From assembly GCF_001577835.2 (NCBI RefSeq), contig NC_029526.1, positions 1,395,510 through 1,459,509 of the forward strand: a DNA stretch of 64,000 nt, read 5' to 3'. Source of the stretch: Coturnix japonica (Eukaryota; Chordata; Aves; Galliformes; Phasianidae). Made by a program: the position numbers and the translations under genes. Shown here piece after piece: positions 42,897-64,000 of the stretch. Numbering within the stretch: the stretch's first letter is position 1; each line of letters begins with the position of its first letter. The notes under the pieces were generated by a model that was not told the origin of the DNA, made no database searches, and was given only the letters and a program-made list of their open reading frames with translations.

Positions 42897-44435
42897 GGTG
42901 GGCTCACAGCGGGGTCAGGGCAGCATCCTCCAGCACAGCATCCTCCAGCACAGCCCTGCTGTGTGCCGGGAGGAAGCACTGAGGTTACCAACCGGCAGCA
43001 CCTCCTCCCCCTCGCTGCACTCGGTGCCTCTTCCTGCCCCGTCAGGCAAGATTTACCCAGCCAGCAAGAGATGAGAGATGAGAGTGACGGAGCCTGCAGC
43101 CCACGCAGCACCCGCGAGACCCTGAGAGCATCTTCGAGCTTTCCAAGGAGGCCATGAGCAGCATCTTCCAGCTCAGAGGCTCGTTGGTGTCCTCTTGTCC
43201 TACAGAGACTGGGTTTGGGAACATATTTCTGCTTTAGTGGATGGCGAGAGTAAGAAGAGCTGCTCCCAACATGGAGAAGTCACCCAGCTCCTTCTGCTGG
43301 TGTTGGGCACCTGGAGGGACTGTTGATGTAGATCAGTGCCCCAAAAAGCAGGACTGCGTCTTCAGAGCAATGCAACAGGCGCTGTGCTTTCCATACCCAG
43401 CCCAGGGTGCTCCTGTTTGGATCTACAGCTATTCCAGGACAGGCTTATTGGCTCTCAGGAACTAAACTGTGATCTGACTGCAGATCCCCACATCTCCCTT
43501 CTCATCCTTCCTGAAGGCAGGCAGGGTCTTCCAGGTGTCACAAACCTCCTCAGGTCACCAGGTTTCAAAGCTGACAGACCACAGCCTCACAATGGTTTCC
43601 TCAGCAGCCTCAGATGTGCCCTTCAGGCTGCCATTAGGTTTGGGCAGCAAGATGGTAAGAGCATCACTGAATACCTTGATCTCTGTTCCATGTTTTCCAT
43701 GTCCTGCTCTGTTAAGCAGCAGTCTGGCCTCCTTAGCTGCAGCTCTTCCTGTTCCAGGTCTTATGAGGATGGGTAGAAGAGATCATTTGATTTTCCCCCA
43801 CAGAAGCAAGAGAAAGCCATAGCTGACACTACTTACAACACCTCAGTCTGACACCCTCAGCTGTAACATGGGGGGGAAATCAGCCCCTTTGAACCTGGGA
43901 GCTCCCAACAGTTGAGATCAGGTGCCCAAAGCATGAGACCCAACTCAAGCTGAATGTAAAACTAAGACACGGTTAGTGAGCACACACACACAGACACAGA
44001 AACCAGGTCAGCCAGCGAGGCATGAGGTGATGGGTGGGTGAAGGAGGCTGCTCACAGGTACTGCTCCCATCCACACTACACCTGCTGTATGGTCAACCCC
44101 AGAGCCATCGAATCAGTGAGCAGCCAGTCCAGCACCTTTCAAGTCTCCCCTTGGCTGCCCTCACTGCTGGCACCCATCAGAGCTGTAAGGTAAGGAGCAC
44201 ACAGCCTACACAACCAGCACAGCTATCTGCACGCTACCACCCGCAGCTGCCAGCACATCATGACTTCATCCCACCAGCCTGCACTCAGGGCTGGGTGAGG
44301 GGGAGGAACAGCCACAACCAGAGCGGAGCCAGCATCACAGCAGCAGCTGCTCCCATTGTCCTGCAGCATCCTGCCACGAGGGGCTGTGCAGCCCAAAGAA
44401 AGCAGGCAGCCAGCACACGCGTTAATCCATTATTA
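42897..44435. other. Interval between the CARMIL2 start and the CTCF 3' end
   Basis: About 1.5 kb holding the CARMIL2 promoter and 5' UTR (GC-richer up to about 43100) and the CTCF downstream flank. Short CA runs occur at about 43981-43998. I see no further exon. Confidence 0.45.
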
Positions 44436-44441
44436 TTTATT
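44436..44441 (-). terminator. CTCF: Distal poly(A) signal of CTCF
   Basis: AATAAA on the minus strand, about 1.77 kb past the CTCF stop codon. The stretch between is AT-rich, as expected of a long vertebrate 3' UTR. Nearer alternative signals cannot be excluded. Confidence 0.55.
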
Positions 44442-45639
44442 AGCTGTACAGCAGTATATTTCTCCTTCCCAGCTTTCAAACCCCATTACATATTTTATAA
44501 CATTTTTTTTTTTCCTGTTTTTTATGTTTTTCCCCATGTTGGCTTCCTAAAATAATGAAAAATATCACACAGTACAGCTAAGTACAAAAATGCATCAACC
44601 TAGAGTCTGATAGCTAAACTGAGAGCTCTCTTAAAAGCGATACATAGAAGAAAAATCGGTTTGAAATCAGCAAGACTGAGGCTCTATAAAAAGCTTACAT
44701 ATTTCTTTTTAACCATGTGACAGTTTCATATACAGGCATCGTTTGTATTTCACATTATTCCTTTTGTCTTTATTAGAGATCCCAAACTCGTGTGTAATTA
44801 CTGACCTGTTAGAATTTCCTGGCCCAGGTTTTCGAGGGCTGCAAGTGACCCCGCTTCAAAAAATAATCACCACTTTTTCTTAACAAAGGATTCATCAACA
44901 CAAAATACAACTACAAAGAGCAAAGAAAACGTTGCCGTGAGGTTATAACTCAAAAAGGAGGTTCCTTACGCGTTTCCAACGCTGGTTTTGTGTGCTTCAA
45001 AGCCAGCTTTCACCTGCAGGTTCCTGCTGTTCCACAAGTGATAGCACTGAGGGGGGGGGGTTGCACTTCAATGCGTGATCGGTTACCAACAGCTTGTCCA
45101 ACATTTACAACTATTGATCCTCTTTATCGCTTAGGAAATCAAACAGCGGGGGTTGATTTCAACTGTATCTCTTTGCATACCTCTTAATTAATGGAAAAAG
45201 ATTAAAATGTAAAAAAAAAAAACCAACAAAAAACCCCAAAAACAAAAAGTTATTTACAAAGCTTGACCATTACAGAAATGCTTTGCAGAAAGCAAAGCAT
45301 ATTAAGGACAGAAACCAAGTTGGAGCATGCCAAAAACTACTGTGTGCAGCCGACTTGGAGAACCAGAGCTAGGCAGTGAGGGAGGGGGAGAGCAAAAAAC
45401 ATTTAAAAAGTCTAGAACCCTCCCAAGTCTGCATTTACAGTTAAAAACACTACTGAGAGAAGGAGGCTCAAGGACTCTGGGAACCAGAAGGGTAAAGTCC
45501 GGAGTGGTTTACCACATATTCTAGTCAAGGCTTCCACTTCTGTCTCATCAAACTCGTTGCTGGCCATCTGAGGACACTGTTTACAATGCAGTTCAGAACA
45601 AAACTGATCAAAGCACCTGTATGGGAGATTGGTAATCAC

Positions 45640-46010
45640 AGTGTGAACCACTGATTAATCAGCTGAGGCAAGTGTGGGGTCAGCTGCGGGAGCACAGGTG
45701 AAAGTTATGTAGCTGTGCTCCCTGGAGGGGTGGAGTTCGACTCCACCTCCTCTGAGACCTCATTTAAGGGCTGACCCTCACTGAGGCAGCATCTCTTGGA
45801 GATTGCTTGCCAGGGAGGATTGCCTCAGCTCTGGTGAGTTCCCTTTTCCTTATACCTTCTGTATTTCCACCATTTTCCTTGTAATTGCCATTCTTGTTAG
45901 TACCAGTATAGTTACTGCCAATACAGCACCTCACGGGGAAACCCTCACGGGGAAACCCTCATGGACTCCGAAGTGTTTCCTAATGTTCCATGATCCTGTA
46001 ATGCTAACAT
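45640..46010 (+). mobile_element. Possible old LTR-retrotransposon remnant (LTR-like segment)
   Basis: A stretch unlike its AT-rich surroundings, with an LTR-type arrangement: a short inverted repeat (GTGGAGTTCGACTCCAC at about 45731-45747), a TATA-like CATTTAAGGG about 20 bp further on, then a GT/T-rich part and a duplicated unit of about 14 bp (CCTCACGGGGAAAC, around 45931-45960). No internal coding part is seen, so it would be a solitary LTR fossil. Family, borders and age cannot be fixed by eye. It lies within the presumed CTCF 3' UTR, in opposite orientation. Confidence 0.3.
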
Positions 46011-46213
46011 AAAACAGCAAGTTCTAGTTAAATCACATTCTAACATCATTTTTGAAGTTTTATTTCCCAGTATGTTTGGTAAAATGGTCTAAAATGATGC
46101 ATTTCCCAAAGCCAAGAAAAAAAAAATAAAAATAAAAGGTAAAAGGAAAAATAGATTTGAGCCGTTTAAACACAGCCCAGGCCAGTTCAGTTATCCGGCA
46201 TGGTCGTCCTCCA

Positions 46214-58438
<12,225 letters not shown>

Positions 58439-59142
58439 TTATATCCAGCAGACCAACTGAGAACTGAAAGGATTTTTCCTTACCAGCCACCATAAACCAA
58501 GGCAACCACAGGATGCTGCCTGCAGTGAGACACCCCCACCAGCTACTCAGAAAGCAAAGAGAAGCATTAAGCGAGATGCACAGTCCCAATTCTTAAGAAC
58601 TGCAAATCCCACAGGCAAAATCTACCATAATTTCACTCTCTACTGAGCTGCTATTGAATTTCACTTCATTTAGATTAGTACTATCAGAGTCCCTCTTTGG
58701 TTATACATGTTAAAGCCACAAAAGTAACATAGTGTCACAGAAAAAGAGCTGACATGAAGCATTAAAAGCTGGAGAACTGCAATGCTTTCTCAGGAAGAAA
58801 AAGGACTAAGAATGAAGACTTCAGTTCTTATGCTTAGAAATTACTCCAATTATATTCTTACTTGTTTCCTATATGCTTAAGTTTGTCTGATCATGCTTGT
58901 TAAAGAAGTAAAATGGATCCAGGTAGCAAGGCCTGTTTGCTGTGAGCGATGCGGGGCTCCCTTCCTGCTCCCATCCTTGGCGGAGAGCACAGTGCCCCCC
59001 TTGGGCAGGATGAGCACAGCACGCCCAGCTCTAACTTCACCTCGGTGTGAAGGATGGTGGTTGGAGCAGAGGTACCAGAACAGTGCTGTGACACCCATAA
59101 CCTCATGGTCTTGCTGCTCTTCTCACTTCCCAGGGGCAGCAG

Positions 59143-59161
59143 TGGTCTGCAGGGGGCACCA
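59143..59161 (+). promoter_or_regulatory. CTCF: Near-consensus CTCF binding motif in CTCF intron 1
   Basis: TGGTCTGCAGGGGGCACCA agrees with the long CTCF consensus (yGrCCAsyAGrkGGCrsyr) at 17 of 19 positions, including the whole AGGGGGC core. It lies in a locally GC-rich stretch. Binding is inferred from the motif only. Confidence 0.55.
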
Positions 59162-62100
59162 GCCACCCACAAGTGCTGCCTTATGGCCCTGTGTGCCTCC
59201 CTGCAGGGATACTGCCTCTCCTTCACCACCCATCATCACCACCACCCATCAGCATTCAGCCATACCAGCCCACGGCTGATGCTGTGAGTGCTGAACACCA
59301 GGCAGCAGCCACAGGAACAGAGCTCTGCTCCCTGACCTCACACCATAAAGCTCTTGACACACACGTCCCTCGCAACAGACTCTAATTGAGATGCAGAACC
59401 ACCAACCAGAGAGCTGTGCTGCCATAACCCAACTCGCTGGATGAAAAACTGGGAAAGCAGAAAGACACAGGCAGCAAATCCAGAGTACAAACTGGGTGTA
59501 ATGCTACCTCCTCCCAAAGCCTCACGCTGTCAATTTCTATGTGCCAATTCCTGCTCTCCACAGTGTGGCACTAGAACCCAAGAAATCCTCATACAACAAG
59601 GAAAGTGGCTTGAAGAGCTGAGAGCTCAATCAGAGCTCAACCCTTTTCTGTGTATAAGAAATTTTGAGAAAGCCATGAAATGCATTAGGAGCCATAGCTG
59701 AAGTAAAGGGCTATCAATGTAAAGCTATGGAAGGATGGTTTCCTTAAGTACTGACCCACAAAGGGACGGGGTGTGAGCAGACAGCTCTGATGGTGCCTGC
59801 AATCCCATGAGCTGTTACCCAGCCAAGCTATCTGTGCTGAAGGCTGGCCACCCTAACAGGGCAGGGAGAAGAGCACATTATTCCAGGGTACAACTCAAAG
59901 CATGTAAGTGGATGGCTCTGCCAAATTACCACCTAGAGGAAACCACCTTTACTGCCCTTAACCAGACAGGAGACAAGAGTCTAAACTTGCACAATCATTT
60001 CACAATCACTTCAAGAAGGAGAACACCATACTGCTGCTGAATAACCTACTCTCACCTCTTTCTTCCTTCACCATTCCCTTCCTTTGCATTGACAGAACAA
60101 TTCACCCACCTGCATAATGCTAACTCACTCCAGCTGAAAACCAATAGAGGAAGAAATGGTTAATTACATTAGAACACACTCAGTTCCTGATGTGATCCCC
60201 CACACTAATGCTTGGGCACACACAAAGGTAGGTGAACAGCACCGGCACCACTCCAAGCAGCAGGAGCCTTGTGTCTCTGAAGCCAGGTGGCTGCACTGAG
60301 CTGTGGCCTTCCACTTTGTGCCATTCTGCTGTCCATGGAGTGAGCTTAACAGTGAAACTGCTTCCTCTCAATCATCATGCAATCCCATGTCACAGCCAGT
60401 TTGTGGGCACCTTCCTCATTGAGATCAATAGCATTCAGCTGGGACTAAAACCACACTCTCCCTCACACAACCAGTTGCCAACTGTGAACTTTATTACCTG
60501 AAATACTTTGCCATTGCTCTCAATGTGTTACCTTCAAATCCAAACTGCCCATGACCATCCAGTGTCACAAAAGGGAAAGCCCTAAGTCTGCAGGCAGATT
60601 TTGAAAGCGGTAATGGTTTTATTCAACACGTACTTGTGGTCATTTAGCCCTTCACAAATCGATTCTGGCCTTCATTCAGGATACTAACAAACTGCAAAAA
60701 GCAAATAAAGGTGTTTAAAAACCAATTTGACCACAGCAGGCCATGGGATGCTGCATTGCATGGCATCAGAACAGCAACTCCAGGTACTGCTAGACCAGGA
60801 AGAGACCAGTGCAACAAATTTGAAGGCTCCAGACTGCCATTATAATCGGGCACAAGTGTTTAGATTTTGTTTTCCTCCAGGGCTTTATCTAGATGAAGTA
60901 CCACCCATGAACAAGCTTTTGGGCACCAGCTCTGGCTTGCTTTCATCTGTGCACAAACACTAAGTTGTGATGCCCTACCCATAGGAGGGAATTTGGGTTT
61001 CAAATCACAGCAGGCAGTGCTCATCCCTGGGATGGTCCCGTGGTTCCTGCCCCATGCGCAGCTCTGCATGCTGTACCTGTTAATCACCTCACAAATTACA
61101 CCCTGATGCATTAAGGAAAAGCAAGGTCAGTGCCAGCTGGTTTAATGTTAGGCTGTCAGCTGGAAAGGTGCAGTTTACCATCCTTACAGCAGAGACAGGA
61201 AATTCCAGGAGTTCTGGAAACACCTATGGCATGAGGGCGGTGGACAAGACTACATTAAGTCATCCTTACTCTTGAATCACAGATCTCAGGAAAGTTATTC
61301 TGCATTACTAAGGGTTGGAACAGACACAAACAGAACCAAACCCACAATAACCCGAGGCAATGGCCCTCACGATGAAGTTCTAAGCTGTTTAATCCATCTG
61401 GACTCAAGCTCAAAACATTCTTAAGGACCAAACCCTAGGAACGTCATTGCAAACAGATTCTGAAGCAGATGAAAATTCCATAATGGCACTCAACTTTGGA
61501 GGGGAAAACAAAAACAGAACAAAAAAATGCCATCGCAACTAAAGTCTCATTTTCTGAGCATTCAGGTTAATGCTGCCAAAGCCATCCCTGCCTTAACTGC
61601 CCACTCATTCCCACTCACGTCACCTCAACTATTCCTTGTGCCAGTGCAAGGACTTCCAAGACTGGTCAGGAAATGAGGCCAGAGCTCATGTAGCCAAAAA
61701 GATGCTTATTTCCATGCACATCAGGTCTCTGGTGTGACCAAACACTGGCAGACCACAGCTAGAGGGATTCTTCCTTACAGTGCTACCTTGGAGTGCTCAG
61801 GAAGCCAGAGCCCCAGCATGGAATGCAGAACACACATTGAAACCCTTTAATTCACATTCACCTTCCTGATGCTTCTGTACTTCTGACTGGGCTGATCTCT
61901 TCATGCTGGCTATTCTTCATGCAACTTGATGTCAGAATGCTCTCTGGAACAGAATAAATGAGTAGGAACAGTACAACTACACAGAAGAGAAAGGGAGGAG
62001 AGGAAGAAAATAGCACTATTTGAACGTTTAATGCTTTTTAAACGTGAAATATGCAGTTCCCTACCACTAACAACAAAAAAACTTTTGTGTTTTTACCAGG

Positions 62101-63289
62101 AAGAGGGACCTCTTACACCCTCCTCTCTCCACCTCTTCTCAAACTCTTCAACATTTAAAATCCTTACAAGCAAGAACTGTGTGGATCTAGCATCAAGCTA
62201 AGAATGCTGTATGACATCTTTAATCTGGTCATGTCCACGTTGTCCTGCCCTGTGGAATACCAAATCACAGCATAAAAATAATTGTTATTGTCACTGGGGT
62301 GTAAATTACACCAAGTATAACCTGTTACACAGTCAATGTAGCAAGTAACACTATTAATAAAGTAACAGAGCCAGCTTTAACACACTTCTAACCTCACTAC
62401 TCTGCAGAACAGCCTCAGCTTGTTGGAGCTGTGAAGCTCCAGCACCCTCATCAATTAAGAGTTTAAAATACTCACTTTTACAGAACTAAAACATCTACAG
62501 GCCAGCACATTTCTCTTTATCAGTAACCCTGTTCAGCCCACTGCTGATAAAGCTGGGGAGAGCTGTCAATGTTTGGTGACAGTGAGCTTCCAAAGTATTC
62601 AACACTGATATCCTTTCAGTCAACACTCAATTAAAATCTCCTAAGTTTCAGACACTGACCAGAAAAGGGGATGCTTGGAGGGACCACAGGGAAAGAGGGA
62701 TATCTCCCCACAGAACAGAACAGAAGCATCCTTTTTATCTACCTCTATTCTTCTATTCCAGCTTTGCTTTCTGCGATATTTGAATTATGAAATAACAATG
62801 GTTGGTAAATGAAAGCAAGATCACCGCCCTTTTCCTTCCAAAAGGCACAGACTCTCCTTAAGGAAACTCCTTCAGACACCACTCAAGAAACATGACGTTA
62901 CCAACACACAGCCCAAGGAGCAAGGTGTTCCAGCTGCACAAGTGCACATGTTATAAAAAGGAAGGCATACTTGTTCAGATCCACTCCATGGTGATGTCAG
63001 AGGGCAGAAAAGCCACTTCTGCACTTGTTTACTGGCAAAGGAACCAGCACGTTTTCTGGCATAAAACACCTTGCGTGGACTTACCTTCCAATCAGATCTC
63101 TGGCATGTAGGTAAGGCATGGTAAGCTCGAAGGAAAACAGGATAAGCTGGAAACGTCACTGCTCCACAGGCCCATTTCTGAGCTCCCTTAGCCCTGCAGG
63201 AGCACTGGGACAGTCTGGGGGCAAGACACTGAGTGTGCACACCAATGCAGCTGTGGGAAGGCAAAGGAGAGGTCGTACTGCTGCCTTAA

Positions 63290-63500
63290 CAGAGGGCAGG
63301 GAGACAGAACCACATGCTTGGAGGCCAAGCACTGGAACAGGCTGCTCAGAGATACAGAAGACTTATCTTCCGGATACTGAAAATATTTGCTAGATACATC
63401 CCTAAAGAGCCCCATTTAATTTGATAGTTAGCCCTGCTTTGAGCCAGGGGTTGTGCCTCAAGAGATCCCTTCCAACCTAAACTGTTCTGTCATTTTCCAG
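63290..63500 (+). mobile_element. CR1 LINE 3' fragment
   Basis: Plus-oriented CR1: GCACTGGAACAGGCTGCTCA, a degraded middle, then GATCCCTTCCAACC and CTGTTCTGTCATTTT. 5'-truncated and old, antisense to CTCF. Confidence 0.75.
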
Positions 63501-64000
63501 CAGGAGGACACGTAAGATTAAGGATGAACAAATCTAAACTTCAAATATAATGAGTTCTTTTTCCACGTATGCAGTTACAACTATACTGATGGAGAGATGA
63601 ACCAGTGGGAGGCAGACTGTGAACAGAGCAGCACAAAGACCCAGTGCCATCTCCTCGCTTGGAGCTGCTTCAGGAGGACAGAACAGTTTCAATACACACA
63701 TCAGGAACCAAGTATCAACTACTGTGGGCTCACACAACACTCCAACAGCCACAAGGGTTAGCAGAGCAGGTAAGAGTTAACAACAGTCACCACTGAGCAG
63801 GAGGGAGCACATTAACATGGAAGTCAGGCAGGGATCAAGGAACCAGTGTGCACCTTTGGTGCATTCAATATAAGCACAAGAATCAATAGATTCCTCCTTA
63901 AAGATGAGAAATTGCACTAAGTTATACACTCAGCAGGCATCCCCAATGCAAACAGCCTAGCACATAAAAGAAAGCTACCAGTTTAAAACACATCACTTCT

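Noticed and set aside
45725-45760. Possible tRNA or tRNA-derived SINE, from a T-arm-like GTGGAGTTCGACTCCAC
   Set aside because: No A-box, acceptor stem or anticodon arm can be placed upstream at the right distance; the hairpin fits better as part of an LTR-like segment.

Overview
The window looks like bird nuclear DNA, most likely a galliform close to chicken. CR1 LINE fragments, the dominant avian repeat, occur in many places. Introns are short and genes are dense. The assembled CTCF protein would be 728 residues, the length I recall for chicken CTCF. The synteny block corresponds to human 16q22.

Layout. EXOSC6 (minus, one exon, 858-1688) lies just downstream of AARS1 (minus, 20 coding exons, 1949-11880); less than 200 bp separates the AARS1 poly(A) signal from the EXOSC6 start codon. 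The AARS1 promoter is a GC-rich stretch near 12159-12400 with a CCAAT box, an ATF4-type amino-acid response element and a palindromic E-box. Next come two short-chain dehydrogenase genes of the C-factor (C-signal-like) group in tail-to-tail orientation: one on plus (13487-16022) that reads cleanly, and one on minus (16532-18436) whose first exon carries two extra bases that break the frame. ACD, encoding shelterin TPP1 (plus, 14 exons, 19484-25772), converges on CARMIL2 (minus, 39 exons, 27044-42896). CTCF (minus, 10 coding exons, 46214-58309) follows; its 3' UTR reaches about 44436 and its 5' UTR exons and promoter probably lie beyond 64000.

I rebuilt all seven genes exon by exon from GT-AG boundaries, reading phase and remembered protein sequences. 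AARS1 adds up to exactly 968 codons plus stop, CARMIL2 to 1384, ACD to 672 and the plus-strand dehydrogenase to 255. CTCF closes one base short: a G is missing at the donor after the exon that ends in the KSDL motif. That defect, the two extra bases in the dehydrogenase exon, a run of stacked homopolymers and a 91-base N gap point to local consensus errors in a draft assembly as much as to biology.

Functions: translation (AARS1), RNA decay (EXOSC6), telomere protection (TPP1), actin capping-protein regulation (CARMIL2), chromatin architecture (CTCF) and NADPH-linked reduction (the dehydrogenase pair). They are unrelated housekeeping or immune genes and do not form a pathway. I found no evidence of a new multi-gene system. 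The most interesting points are a near-consensus CTCF motif in the first intron of CTCF itself, a CR1 copy that keeps both ends but lacks its middle, an enlarged TPP1 with a long acidic tract and a poorly alignable TEL-patch segment, a possible alternative CARMIL2 C-terminus, and the defect-bearing dehydrogenase.
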